From assembly GCA_910588125.1 (NCBI GenBank), contig CAJUPI010000019.1, positions 1-47,988 of the forward strand: DNA of 47,988 nucleotides, in the 5' to 3' direction. The position numbers were made by a program, and so were the translations under genes. The DNA is from an uncultured Lachnospiraceae bacterium. GTDB lineage: Bacteria > Bacillota > Clostridia > Lachnospirales > Lachnospiraceae. The notes under the pieces are model-generated. The model worked only from the letters and a program-made list of their open reading frames with translations, was not told the origin of the DNA and did not search any database. Below, one piece after another: positions 26,691 through 35,476 of this stretch. Each line of letters starts with the position of its first letter. Positions within the stretch are counted from its first letter, which is position 1.

Positions 26691-27431
26691 CTACATTGCC
26701 ATTCCGCCGTCTACACTGATCACCTGGCCCGTAATATAGCCCGCTTCCTCTGAGGCCAAAAAAGCCACTACATTAGCAATATCCTTTGTAGAACCAAAAT
26801 GCTTCATAGGAATCTGTTCTACCGCAGCAGCTTTTACTGCTTCTGGCAATACCTGTGTCATCTCAGTATCAATAAATCCTGGCGCCACAGCGTTGACAGT
26901 GATTCCCCGGCTGGCCAGTTCTCGTGCCACTGACTTTGTGAGCCCGATAAGCCCTGCCTTGGATGCACAGTAATTTGCCTGTCCAGCATTTCCCAAAACA
27001 CCAGAAACAGAAGACATATTAATAATTCGGCCTCCTTTTTGTTTCAACATCTGTCTCGCCACATGACGGATACAGTTAAATGCACCCTTAAGATTCGTAT
27101 TCAAAACAGCATCAAAATCCGCTTCACTCATCTTCATCAAAAGATTATCACGAGTAATTCCGGCATTATTCACCAAAATATCCACTCTTCCATATTGTTT
27201 GATAACATAGCTTAATAATTCTTCTGCCTTTTCATAGTCGGAAACATTACACTGTACTGCTTCTGCTTTTCCCCCGGCTACCTCTATTTCTTTTACCACT
27301 TCTTCCGCCTTTGCTGCAGAACCATTATAATTAACTATAACGGTAGCTCCCTTCGCCGCCAACATGACAGCAATCTCCCGGCCGATTCCCCGGCTGGCAC
27401 CGGTTACTATCGCAATTTTACCTGTCAGCAT
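26691..27431 (-). CDS. fabG: 3-oxoacyl-ACP reductase
   Basis: A 246-residue classical SDR: TGASRGIG near residue 10 for NADPH, NNAG in the fold, catalytic Ser in INMSSVSGV and Tyr/Lys in YCASKAG. It reduces 3-oxoacyl-ACP. AAAAGGAG precedes the ATG. Confidence 0.97.
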   Translation of the reverse strand: MLTGKIAIVTGASRGIGREIAVMLAAKGATVIVNYNGSAAKAEEVVKEIEVAGGKAEAVQCNVSDYEKAEELLSYVIKQYGRVDILVNNAGITRDNLLMKMSEADFDAVLNTNLKGAFNCIRHVARQMLKQKGGRIINMSSVSGVLGNAGQANYCASKAGLIGLTKSVARELASRGITVNAVAPGFIDTEMTQVLPEAVKAAAVEQIPMKHFGSTKDIANVVAFLASEEAGYITGQVISVDGGMAM

Positions 27432-27457
27432 CTTTCTCTCCTTTTCCAGCAGCCGGC

Positions 27458-28378
27458 CTATGCCAACGCTTCTACAACCTTATCAATATCTTCTATTTTC
27501 TCTATATTCAGAACCTTTACGGCCCGATTGATCTTTTTCATAAACCCTGCCAGGGTTTTTCCCGGTCCAATCTCAATAAAAACATCTACGCCATCTCCCA
27601 GTAAAAGCTCCATACTCTGCTGCCACCGCACGGAAGATGAAACCTGCTGTACTAACAGCGGTTTCACTTGTTCGGCATCTGTCACATATGAAGCTGTTAC
27701 ATTTGCCACATACGGTACAGATGGCGTATGTACTTCCACCGGCTCCAACACCTTACTCAGCTTTTCTCCAGCGCCGGTCAGCATACGAGAATGGAACGGA
27801 CCACTGACGTTCAACATTACTGTCCTCTTCGCTCCCGCTTCTTTTAATTTCTCACATGCTGATTCCACTGCCAATTTTTTTCCGGAAATTACGACCTGTC
27901 CCGGACAGTTATAATTAGCGATCTCCACACCTTCTATATCTGCAATCACGTTTTCAATTGCTGCGGCATCCATAGTTAAAATTGCTGCCATAGCACCCTG
28001 GCCAACAGGAACTTCCTCCTGCATCAAAATTCCTCTTTGCCTCACTGTAGTAATGGCGTCTCCTTCATTTATCACTCCGGCAGCATAAAGGGCACAATAT
28101 TCTCCCAGACTAAGGCCAGCTGTCACATCTGGCGCGATTCCTTTTTCTCTTAATACCTTTGTCATTGCAATACTGGTTGTCACCATCGCCGCCTGGGTAT
28201 ATTCGGTGATATCCAGCCGATCATTTTCTGTGAAACACAGATCCGGCACGGAAAATCCCAACAAATCACTGGCCAGGTCAAATACCTGTTTTCCAATCTC
28301 GGTCTGCTCATAAAAATCCTTTCCCATTCCACAGACCTGCGCGCCTTGTCCCGGATAAATAAATGCAATTTTACTCAT
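27458..28378 (-). CDS. fabD: malonyl-CoA:ACP transacylase
   Basis: A 306-residue acyltransferase with FIYPGQGAQVCGMG at the start, the nucleophile Ser in GLSLGEYCAL and the catalytic His in GPFHSRML. It loads malonyl groups onto ACP. The frame extends to 28489, overlapping fabK, but ATG 28378 follows AAGAAGGAG and gives the normal length. Confidence 0.96.
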   Translation of the reverse strand: MSKIAFIYPGQGAQVCGMGKDFYEQTEIGKQVFDLASDLLGFSVPDLCFTENDRLDITEYTQAAMVTTSIAMTKVLREKGIAPDVTAGLSLGEYCALYAAGVINEGDAITTVRQRGILMQEEVPVGQGAMAAILTMDAAAIENVIADIEGVEIANYNCPGQVVISGKKLAVESACEKLKEAGAKRTVMLNVSGPFHSRMLTGAGEKLSKVLEPVEVHTPSVPYVANVTASYVTDAEQVKPLLVQQVSSSVRWQQSMELLLGDGVDVFIEIGPGKTLAGFMKKINRAVKVLNIEKIEDIDKVVEALA

Positions 28379-28442
28379 CGATTGTACTCCTTCTTTCTCT
28401 CTGCTGAGGTTTTCCAACCAGATTCTTATAGCTTTGCTTCTG

Positions 28443-29369
28443 TTACCTTTTTTGCAGAAGTGCATTTGCCTGCTCCACCATTTCTTCAATCATTTCTTTA
28501 CAAGTCTGTTCTTTTGATACCATACCGGCGATTTGCCCTGCCATTACCGTACCAGTAACCACATCGCCTTCCTGTACTGCTTCACGCAGTTTTCCTAAAG
28601 TCAGATACTCCAGCTCTTCGAAGCTTTTTCCTTCGCTCTCCAGCTTCACATATTCTCTGGTCATCTGATTTCGCAGGCAGCGTACCGGATGTCCATGGCT
28701 TCTGCCAGTCACTGCTGAATCAATATCTTTTGCTTTCAACACCCGATCCTTATAATTCTGATGAACAATGCATTCCTTTGCTACCAGAAAACGTGTTCCC
28801 ATTTGTACGGCTTCTGCCCCCAGCATAAATGCTGCCGCAATCCCTCTGCCGTCACCAATACCGCCGGCAGCTATAACCGGGATCGACACGGCATCCACTA
28901 CCTGCGGTACTAAAGTCATTGTTGTTGCCTCGCCAATATGTCCTCCTGACTCTGTACCCTCTGCCACTACAGCATCCGCTCCATATTTTTCCATGCGTTT
29001 AGCCAATGCTACCGATGCCACCACCGGAATCACCCGAATTCCGGCATTTTTCCAAAGCTCCATATATTTTTCCGGATTGCCGGCGCCTGTGGTCACCACC
29101 TTAACGCCCTCCTCCACAACTACCTTTGCCACATCATCTGCAAAAGGACTCATCAACATCACATTGACTCCAAAAGGCTTGTCCGTCACTTCTTTTACCT
29201 TGCGGATATAATCACGAATCACCTCACCTGGCGCATTGGCCCCGCCAATCAAGCCCAGTCCACCCGCTTCTGATACAGCCGCGGCAAGATGATTTTCCGC
29301 TACCCAGGCCATACCGCCCTGGATAATCGGATATTCGATTCCCAGCAATTCTGTAATTCTTGTTTTCAT
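28443..29369 (-). CDS. fabK: enoyl-ACP reductase II (FMN)
   Basis: This 308-residue FMN-dependent TIM-barrel protein starts MKTRITELLGIEYPIIQGGM and continues AWVAENHLAAAVSEAGGLG. The phosphate-binding IPVIAAGGIGDGRGIAAAF and GAEAVQMGTRFL motifs are as in FabK. It reduces trans-2-enoyl-ACP with NADH, and because no fabI is seen here it is the likely enoyl reductase of this cluster. ATG 29369 follows TTGGAGGAG. Confidence 0.95.
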   Translation of the reverse strand: MKTRITELLGIEYPIIQGGMAWVAENHLAAAVSEAGGLGLIGGANAPGEVIRDYIRKVKEVTDKPFGVNVMLMSPFADDVAKVVVEEGVKVVTTGAGNPEKYMELWKNAGIRVIPVVASVALAKRMEKYGADAVVAEGTESGGHIGEATTMTLVPQVVDAVSIPVIAAGGIGDGRGIAAAFMLGAEAVQMGTRFLVAKECIVHQNYKDRVLKAKDIDSAVTGRSHGHPVRCLRNQMTREYVKLESEGKSFEELEYLTLGKLREAVQEGDVVTGTVMAGQIAGMVSKEQTCKEMIEEMVEQANALLQKR

Positions 29370-29507
29370 ATTCTCCTCCAACTGCATACCATTTTCTTTT
29401 CGCCAATTTTCTGGCTATTATCATATCCGGGAAAACGGTCACATTCCATAATCTCCCATTTTCCCGGATTCTAACCTTTGTACAATATAAGAGGAAGGTG
29501 CAGGGCA

Positions 29508-29741
29508 TTACGCCTCTACACCTTTGTCCTTCAGGTAATTCATAACATCCCCGACTGTCAGCAGATTCTGAAGATCATCCGAAGGAATCTCAATCGAATA
29601 CTCATCCTCCAATGCCATTACCAGCTCAAAAAGATCCAGAGAATCTGCTCCCAAATCCTCTTTAAAAGAAGAAGCTTCCGTAACAATCTCCTCCTCAACG
29701 CTCAACTGCTCTGCAATAATTTCTTTCATTTTCTCCAACAT
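29508..29741 (-). CDS. acpP: acyl carrier protein
   Basis: A 77-residue acidic helical protein. The phosphopantetheine attachment Ser is in LGADSLDLFELVMALED. It carries growing acyl chains for the cluster. AAAAAGGAG lies before the ATG. Its position between fabH and fabK matches the streptococcal order. Confidence 0.97.
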   Translation of the reverse strand: MLEKMKEIIAEQLSVEEEIVTEASSFKEDLGADSLDLFELVMALEDEYSIEIPSDDLQNLLTVGDVMNYLKDKGVEA

Positions 29742-29845
29742 CGTTTTAATCTCCTTTTTGATATTTTTTTGGCAATATAGCCTATCTCATTATAGTAGGT
29801 TTTTTAGCTTTTTTCTATATAAATTTTCTTATTTTAAAAGAAAAT

Positions 29846-30808
29846 CTACCACTCCAACAAGGTTGCCCCCCAGGTTAATCCTGCACCGAAACCAGATAAT
29901 ACAATCTTATCTTCAGAATTCAGCTTTCCTTCCCGGTTCATTTCGTCCAAAAGAACCGGGATTGTTGCCGCTGATGTATTACCATAATACTCCATATTCA
30001 TAGGGAACTTATCCATCGGCTGTTTTAATCTTTTTGCTACTGATTCAATAATTCGATAATTAGCCTGATGTAATATAAAATATTTTATTTCTTCTATATC
30101 TGTTCCCGATTCCTCCAGCACCTGATTAATACACTCTGGTACTTTCTTTACGGCAAACTTGAAAACTTCCTGCCCATTCATATACAAATATCCTGGTTCA
30201 GGCATCCTGCCATTGAGCAGATTTCCATTTGTCCGGGAAACACAAGAAAGTACCTGCCACTTAGAGCCATCAGATCTCATTACCGAATGTTGTATTCCTT
30301 TATCCGATGCCTGTAACACTACTGCTCCTGCACCATCACCAAACAATACACAAGTACTTCGATCCTTCCAGTCAATCAGCTTACTCAGGCAATCTACTCC
30401 GATAACCAAGCCTGTACGATATATTCCTGCCCGAATAAATGCCTGCAAATTGTTCATTGCAAACAGAAAACCAGAACAAGCCGCACTGATATCGAAAGCT
30501 ACCGCATGAATTGCCCCCAACTCTCCTTGAACTTCACAAGCGGCGCTGGGAAAACAATGATCAGCAGAAGTTGTCCCTACCAAAATCAAATCCAAAGCCT
30601 CCGGTTCCACCCCGGCATTCTCTAGAGCCCGTCTGGCTGCTTCTGACGCCATATGACTGGCGCTTTCCTCCACTGCTATTCTTCGCTGCCGGATACCGGT
30701 TCTTTCGGCAATCCACTCATCACTGGTATCTACAACTCTAGCCAAATCATCATTCGTTACCATCTGTACCGGCATATATGAGCCAGTTCCTATTATTCTG
30801 CTTGTCAT
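29846..30808 (-). CDS. fabH: beta-ketoacyl-ACP synthase III
   Basis: The 320-residue initiating condensing enzyme has Cys111 (DISAACSGF), His247 (ILHQANYRI) and Asn277 (YYGNTSAAT). The ERTGIRQRR segment near residue 36 is the FabH-type CoA-binding loop. It condenses acetyl-CoA or a branched acyl-CoA with malonyl-ACP. First gene of the operon, preceded by a promoter, a FabT-like operator and a structured leader. The Shine-Dalgarno sequence is ATAGGGAAAC, rather weak, 6-7 bases before the ATG. Confidence 0.97.
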   Translation of the reverse strand: MTSRIIGTGSYMPVQMVTNDDLARVVDTSDEWIAERTGIRQRRIAVEESASHMASEAARRALENAGVEPEALDLILVGTTSADHCFPSAACEVQGELGAIHAVAFDISAACSGFLFAMNNLQAFIRAGIYRTGLVIGVDCLSKLIDWKDRSTCVLFGDGAGAVVLQASDKGIQHSVMRSDGSKWQVLSCVSRTNGNLLNGRMPEPGYLYMNGQEVFKFAVKKVPECINQVLEESGTDIEEIKYFILHQANYRIIESVAKRLKQPMDKFPMNMEYYGNTSAATIPVLLDEMNREGKLNSEDKIVLSGFGAGLTWGATLLEW

Positions 30809-30842
30809 AATCGTTTCCCTATATATTCTGTTTGCATTTACC

Positions 30843-30901
30843 TTTAAGAAATTTTCAGGACTTTATATGCTATTGCATATTTCCTAAAAATCATTCTTAA
30901 A
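30843..30901 (-). ncRNA. structured fabH leader: three-tier stem-loop
   Basis: In the minus-strand transcript the arms pair in three tiers. UUUAAGAA (30901-30894) pairs with UUCUUAAA (30850-30843). AUUUUUAGGA (30891-30882) pairs with UCCUGAAAAU (30860-30851), with one U-G wobble. AUAUGC (30880-30875) pairs with GCAUAU (30870-30865) around an AAUA loop. That gives 24 base pairs between the promoter and the fabH ribosome site, with no T-run after it, so it is not a classical terminator. It could control translation or RNA stability. The structure is seen; regulatory function is inferred. Confidence 0.55.
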
Positions 30902-30920
30902 TTTAGTTTTAATCTCAAAT

Positions 30921-30936
30921 GTTTTGATTTTCAAAC
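30921..30936 (-). promoter_or_regulatory. FabT-like operator at the fabH promoter
   Basis: The core on the plus strand is TTTGATTTTCAAA (30923-30935), an inverted repeat TTTGA/TCAAA with a 3-base spacer. As I recall the streptococcal FabT consensus, TTTGATTATCAAA, it differs at one central base. It lies immediately downstream of the -10 element, where a bound repressor would block initiation. Confidence 0.7.
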
Positions 30937-30943
30937 TATTTAT

Positions 30944-30972
30944 ATTTTAATAGAGAAAAAAGAATTTGTCAA
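30944..30972 (-). promoter_or_regulatory. promoter of the fabH operon
   Basis: A perfect -35 TTGACA (30967-30972) and -10 TAAAAT (30944-30949) are separated by 17 bases on the minus strand. The predicted transcript has a leader of about 130 bases before fabH. Confidence 0.8.
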
Positions 30973-31016
30973 GAATTATTTCTTAACAAATTCCTCTTTC
31001 TTAAATTTTTTCTACT

Positions 31017-31041
31017 ATTGTAATATTCTGGCAATTACAAT
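31017..31041 (-). terminator. possible hairpin terminator after cysK
   Basis: ATTGTAAT/ATTACAAT with a 9-base loop lies 5 bases past the cysK stop. There is no T-run on the minus strand, so termination is uncertain. Confidence 0.35.
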
Positions 31042-31046
31042 CCCAA

Positions 31047-31976
31047 CTATTGAAACATTGAAGTTGATAAATAACGATCTCCGGTATCTGGTAATAACAC
31101 GACAATATTTTTTCCTTTATTTTCCGGGCGTTTAGCTAATTGGACAGCAGCCCAAGTAGCAGCGCCCGCAGATATTCCAACCAAAATACCTTCTGTCCGG
31201 CCAATCTGACGGCCCATGTCAAAAGCATCTTCATTCTCCACCGGTATAATTTCATCATATATATTTGTATCCAATATTTCTGGTACAAAACCAGCGCCGA
31301 TCCCTTGAATCTTATGAGCTCCGGCGATTCCTTTACTTAAGACAGGAGAAGCTGCCGGCTCCACCGCTACTACTCGAATTTCAGGATTTTTTGATTTTAG
31401 ATATTGTCCTACTCCTGTTATCGTACCTCCGGTTCCTACTCCTGCAACAAAAATATCTACTTTTCCATCCGTATCTTCCCAAATCTCAGGACCCGTTGTC
31501 ATTCTGTGCGCATCAACATTCGCAGGATTCTTAAATTGCCCGGGAATAAAACTGTTCGGAATTTCTTTTGCCAGCTCTTCTGCCTTGGCAATAGCAGCCG
31601 CCATTCCCCCGGCTCCGTCTGTAAGTATCAATTCAGCCCCATAAGCCTTCATCAGCTTCTGGCGCTCCACACTCATGGTTTCCGGCATTACAATGATAAT
31701 CCGATATCCTCGGACTACAGCCATCAACGCCAGGCCAATTCCTGTATTTCCTGATGTCGGCTCAATAATTACAGAACCAGGCTTCAATAATCCTTTGTTT
31801 TCTGCATCATCAATCATAGCCTTTGCTACTCTATCCTTTACTGAGCCTGCCGGATTAAAAAATTCAATCTTTGCCAGTATCGTCGCATCTAAATCATATT
31901 TCTTTTGCAAATGTACCAAATTCAAAAGCGGGGTATCCCCAATCAACTGTTCTGTAGAAGAATATATTTTTCCCAT
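31047..31976 (-). CDS. cysK: cysteine synthase A (O-acetylserine sulfhydrylase)
   Basis: A 309-residue PLP enzyme of standard length. The PLP lysine is in NPAGSVKDRVA, the substrate loop is EPTSGNTGIGLA, and GTGGTITGVGQYL binds the cofactor phosphate. It makes cysteine from O-acetylserine and sulfide. ATG 31976 follows GGGAGG, and it is preferred to the ATG six codons upstream, which overlaps no ribosome site. It is monocistronic, with its own promoter at 32038-32066. Confidence 0.95.
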   Translation of the reverse strand: MGKIYSSTEQLIGDTPLLNLVHLQKKYDLDATILAKIEFFNPAGSVKDRVAKAMIDDAENKGLLKPGSVIIEPTSGNTGIGLALMAVVRGYRIIIVMPETMSVERQKLMKAYGAELILTDGAGGMAAAIAKAEELAKEIPNSFIPGQFKNPANVDAHRMTTGPEIWEDTDGKVDIFVAGVGTGGTITGVGQYLKSKNPEIRVVAVEPAASPVLSKGIAGAHKIQGIGAGFVPEILDTNIYDEIIPVENEDAFDMGRQIGRTEGILVGISAGAATWAAVQLAKRPENKGKNIVVLLPDTGDRYLSTSMFQ

Positions 31977-32037
31977 AATTCCTCCCTCTTTCATTCTTAA
32001 TATTTTTAATTCATAGTAAATTAGTATGTTATTGTAA

Positions 32038-32066
32038 ATAATACTCTTTTCTTATTTATTTGTCAA
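32038..32066 (-). promoter_or_regulatory. promoter of cysK
   Basis: TTGACA (32061-32066) and TATTAT (32038-32043) are separated by 17 bases on the minus strand. The -35 touches the stop codon of the EAL gene at 32067. Confidence 0.75.
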
Positions 32067-33374
32067 TCACATCCAATAAAAATCTTGTTTTTCCTCCAAA
32101 AACTGAATCAAATCTGATTCTGACATGGGTTTGGCAAAATAATATCCCTGAATCCGATCCAATCTTTTTTCCTGAGCTGTCTTAGCCTGTAACTCGGTTT
32201 CTACGCCTTCAGCAACCACCACACAATCATTTTCATGCATAATATCTGCCAACAAACCAATTGTCCGCAATCGTTTATCAGAGTCATTCATATTTTTCAC
32301 CAGCGACTGATCAAATTTAATTACCTCAAAAGGCAAAGAAAGCATACTGGAAATATTAGAATATCCTGTACCAAAATCATCCAAATAGAAATATATTCCC
32401 TTTTCAGACAAATATTCCATCACCTTTTTTACTCTGTCAAAATCCTCTGTAATAATACGTTCTGTAATTTCTATTCGCAGTTGCCCTGCATTCGTCTTAT
32501 ATTTCATCAAATATTCTTCAATATATTTAATAAAATTAGGATCCAAAATCTGTTTTCCTGTCATATTAATGGAAACAGAGTCCAAAAGAAGATCTGGGCA
32601 GCGCCCCAAAAATTCACATACCTTTTCCAATACAATCCAACTGATATCATCAATCAAACCATTAATCTCTGCCATTGGAATAAATTCTCCTGGAGAAATA
32701 AAAGAACCATCCCTGCCAAATAAACGGATCAACGATTCGGCTGAAGTGAATCTTCTCTTTTCACAATCAAAAATCGGCTGATAATACATTTGAAAAGTTT
32801 TATTTTCAATTGCATACCTTACTTCATCCAGCACATACTTTTTATATTGTAAATCGGAATTAATATCATCATTAAAAAAGATAACTCTATCTTCTCCCTG
32901 ATCGGGAATCATTGAAAATGTATAATTAATTTTATCAAGTAGATCATTCTCTGTATCTGCCGGATCCAAAAATAAGTGAAGCAAACCAGCCTCTGATAAT
33001 ATTCTTAAGTCTTCTCCTTTGTAGCTGATGAACCACGTCTCATGAAAACGTTTATGAAGCTCTCTGACAAAAATATCTGCCTCTTCCTTCGTACATATTT
33101 TTCCCATCAATACTAAACGAGAATTGGCAATCCGATATGCTGCATATTCCTTACATAAATCTCTCAAATAATGCGCTATCTCACGAATCAACTGATCACC
33201 CACTTGAATTCCATATCTTCTATTTACGTGAACCAGCTGAGATAACTGAATTACAATGATATGCACTTTCGCATTTGTATCCGCATGATATCTTACATCA
33301 TGAAAAAAAGTTGATCTGTCTCTCAGACCTGTCATTGAATCATAACTACAATTAAAAGAAAATCCGTCATTCAT
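32067..33374 (-). CDS. degenerate GGDEF plus EAL domain protein, c-di-GMP phosphodiesterase
   Basis: The 435-residue cytoplasmic protein has no membrane segment. Residues about 10-155 are GGDEF-like (MTGLRDRSTFF) but lack the GG(D/E)EF signature, so cyclase activity is unlikely. The EAL domain (about 175-430) retains ESLIRL in place of EALxR, the Asn in NMTGKQI, ITERI, DDFGTGYSN, a KFDQSL lysine and VVAEGVETE, a full catalytic set. It should hydrolyse c-di-GMP to pGpG, with the degenerate domain perhaps sensing GTP. The frame begins at GTG 33377; I prefer ATG 33374 after GGAGAG. Confidence 0.85.
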   Translation of the reverse strand: MNDGFSFNCSYDSMTGLRDRSTFFHDVRYHADTNAKVHIIVIQLSQLVHVNRRYGIQVGDQLIREIAHYLRDLCKEYAAYRIANSRLVLMGKICTKEEADIFVRELHKRFHETWFISYKGEDLRILSEAGLLHLFLDPADTENDLLDKINYTFSMIPDQGEDRVIFFNDDINSDLQYKKYVLDEVRYAIENKTFQMYYQPIFDCEKRRFTSAESLIRLFGRDGSFISPGEFIPMAEINGLIDDISWIVLEKVCEFLGRCPDLLLDSVSINMTGKQILDPNFIKYIEEYLMKYKTNAGQLRIEITERIITEDFDRVKKVMEYLSEKGIYFYLDDFGTGYSNISSMLSLPFEVIKFDQSLVKNMNDSDKRLRTIGLLADIMHENDCVVVAEGVETELQAKTAQEKRLDRIQGYYFAKPMSESDLIQFLEEKQDFYWM

Positions 33375-33475
33375 CACATTCTCTCCGATTTATTCTTAAT
33401 TTCATTATTTTAATATCTGTCTCACGCTCTGACGTCTATCTTCTATTAACTTATCCCTGACGCTCAACTAATTCT

Positions 33476-33504
33476 AATATATTACAAGCACTATTAAATG
33501 TCAA
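33476..33504 (-). promoter_or_regulatory. promoter of the EAL-domain gene
   Basis: TTGACA (33499-33504) and TATATT (33476-33481) on the minus strand have 17-base spacing. It leaves a leader of roughly 95 bases before the start. This promoter is divergent from that of the GntR operon. Confidence 0.65.
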
Positions 33505-33539
33505 TTTTTCACTTTAAAAGCATACTAAAAATAAAATTT

Positions 33540-33586
33540 AACAGTATATAACAGTTGACAACACTTGCTATCTGTTATATACTGTT
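33540..33586 (+). promoter_or_regulatory. promoter with inverted pair of 15-bp operators for the GntR/ABC operon
   Basis: TTGACA (33555-33560) and TATACT (33578-33583) have 17-base spacing. AACAGTATATAACAG (33540-33554) abuts the -35, and its exact reverse complement CTGTTATATACTGTT (33572-33586) covers the -10. Such a pair is a likely binding site for the GntR/YtrA-type protein encoded just downstream, implying autorepression. Confidence 0.75.
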
Positions 33587-33609
33587 ATAAAGAAAGGAGA
33601 GTTGTCGCC

Positions 33610-33984
33610 ATGGTTCTTATGATTAATCATTCATCCATGCAACCAATTTATGAACAGATTTCTGGCCAGATAAAGGATAAGATCATTCACGGTGAATTGA
33701 TAGAAGATACTATTCTCCCTTCTGTGCGTACTCTTGCAAAGGAGCTCCGGGTCAGTGCACTGACTATAAAAAAATCTTATGATATTTTAGAGCAGGAAGG
33801 ATTTATCATTACAGTTCACGGAAAAGGAAGCTTTGTCGCCAACGCAAATCAATCGCAGTTAGCTGAAGAAATAAAACGGGAAGTAGAAACAGAATTTGAA
33901 CAGGCGATCCGCAAAGGCAGAAGCTGCGGAATGAATGATCAGGAGATCGATGAATTATTTCATATTATAATGGAGGAGCTTTGA
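33610..33984 (+). CDS. GntR-family regulator, YtrA subfamily
   Basis: A short 124-residue regulator. Its winged helix spans PIYEQISGQIKDKII to VHGKGSFVA, with the recognition helix in ELRVSALTIKKSYDIL. A C-terminal helical tail (MNDQEIDELFHIIMEEL) is typical of YtrA-type members that dimerise without a ligand domain. It normally represses its own ABC operon. ATG 33610 is chosen since AAAGGAGAG lies about 10 bases before it; the frame opens 15 codons earlier inside the promoter. Its stop overlaps the next start. Confidence 0.88.
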   Translation: MVLMINHSSMQPIYEQISGQIKDKIIHGELIEDTILPSVRTLAKELRVSALTIKKSYDILEQEGFIITVHGKGSFVANANQSQLAEEIKREVETEFEQAIRKGRSCGMNDQEIDELFHIIMEEL

Positions 33985-34832
33985 TGATACGATTATATAA
34001 TGTAAAGAAACAATATTCTCAATTCCAGCTACACTGCTCTTTAGAAGTTCCTCAAAATCGAGTGACCGCATTGATTGGACCTAATGGAGCTGGAAAAAGT
34101 ACTACTTTTAAAGCGATTTTAGGACTGATTCATGTTGATGATGGCGAAATTGAGCTATTTGGAAAACCACTTCATACACTGACCATACAAGAACAAGCCA
34201 CGTTAGGAATTGCCCTTTCTAATTCTTGTTTTTGCGGCTATTTACAGATACAAGATATTATCCCTATTCTTGCTCAGTTATATCCCAAATTTCAAAAAGA
34301 ATATTTTTTACAACAATGTCAACATTTTGATCTTCCTCTGACAAAGAAAATCAATGATTTTTCCACAGGAATGAAGGCTAAGTTAAAGGTCCTTATCGCC
34401 ATCTCTCATCAGGCCAGACTCCTGATTCTGGATGAGCCGACAACAGGACTTGATGTACTTGCCAGAGAAGAATTATTGGATATATTACGAGAATATATGA
34501 TTCCGGGAGATCGTTCTATTCTTATCAGCTCTCATATTTCCAGTGATCTGGAAGGATTTTGTGATGATTTCTATTTGATCGATAAAGGAAAAATTCTCTT
34601 ACATGAAGAAACCAATATTCTACTGGATAACTATGGTATCTTGAAGGTTACTGACAAACAGTATCCATATGTAAATCCGATCTACCTAACAAGAAAAAAG
34701 AAGGAACCCTATGGCTACCGGCTCCTCACGAATAAAAAACAATTTTATCAGGATAATTCACCTGAACTTATTATTGAAAAATGCTGCATAGACGAAATAA
34801 TTTTAATGATGACTAAAGGAGAACACATATGA
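33984..34832 (+). CDS. ABC transporter ATPase (YtrB/CcmA-like)
   Basis: The 282-residue ATPase has Walker A GPNGAGKST near residue 35, a degenerate signature FSTGMKAKL in place of LSGGQ, Walker B LLILDEPTTGLD and the SSHIS switch region. It belongs to the YtrB-type exporter ATPases of GntR-led operons, often involved in cell-envelope stress. ATG 33984 overlaps the GntR stop (TGATG), with GGAGG before it. It partners with the permease at 34829. Confidence 0.88.
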   Translation: MIRLYNVKKQYSQFQLHCSLEVPQNRVTALIGPNGAGKSTTFKAILGLIHVDDGEIELFGKPLHTLTIQEQATLGIALSNSCFCGYLQIQDIIPILAQLYPKFQKEYFLQQCQHFDLPLTKKINDFSTGMKAKLKVLIAISHQARLLILDEPTTGLDVLAREELLDILREYMIPGDRSILISSHISSDLEGFCDDFYLIDKGKILLHEETNILLDNYGILKVTDKQYPYVNPIYLTRKKKEPYGYRLLTNKKQFYQDNSPELIIEKCCIDEIILMMTKGEHI

Positions 34833-35476
34833 AAGGCCTATTGATCAAAGATTGGAAGCTTTTAAAAAATCAGGCACGCTTTATATTAATACTTCTTGCT
34901 ATTTCTATTGTGATTTCATTTTTAGGCAATACCAATCATATCAGTTTTATGACAAACTATTTAACATTTATTTTTTCTATCTTTGTTTTGAGCACCCTCA
35001 GCTATGACAGCTATGACAATGGTATGCTTTTTCTGCTTTCTTTGCCAGTTAGTCGCAAGACTTATATACAAGAAAAATATATATTTTCTTTACTCCTTAC
35101 TTTTAGTTCATGGCTGTTTTCCCTTCTGTTGCGTCTGTTGATTTTTTCTTTACCGATTTCCTGGAATGAAATTTCAATAGTATGTCTCCAGAGTTTGATT
35201 TATCTGATTTTGGTACTGTCCTTTCTTGCATACTCCATTCCTCTCCATCTGAAATTCGGCAGTGAAAAAGGCCGTATGCTGTCTTTCGGACTTTTGGGTT
35301 TACTGGCTTTGGGAATATTTACCATGGTACGAATCAATCACTGGCAATTTCTTTTATATATTTTTGATCACATATCCTTAAAATTACTTACTATAATATC
35401 TGTTTTCTTTTGTATTATATTTTTAGGAATTTCCTATTTACTATCTTTATGGATTATGGAAAAAAAAGAATTTTAA
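34829..35476 (+). CDS. ABC-2 type permease
   Basis: A 215-residue polytopic protein with about six hydrophobic segments and the start MKGLLIKDWKLLKNQARF common in ABC-2 permeases. The TLSYDSYDNGMLFLLSLPVSR segment matches the family. It forms the membrane part of the transporter with the preceding ATPase, whose stop it overlaps (ATGA). It ends by overlapping the convergent rsmI gene by 4 bases. Substrate is unknown. Confidence 0.82.
   Translation: MKGLLIKDWKLLKNQARFILILLAISIVISFLGNTNHISFMTNYLTFIFSIFVLSTLSYDSYDNGMLFLLSLPVSRKTYIQEKYIFSLLLTFSSWLFSLLLRLLIFSLPISWNEISIVCLQSLIYLILVLSFLAYSIPLHLKFGSEKGRMLSFGLLGLLALGIFTMVRINHWQFLLYIFDHISLKLLTIISVFFCIIFLGISYLLSLWIMEKKEF

Noticed and set aside
33378..33475. 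c-di-GMP riboswitch in the leader of the EAL gene
   Set aside because: The leader is about 95 bases and can form a small stem, but lacks the conserved GEMM core and tetraloop receptor.
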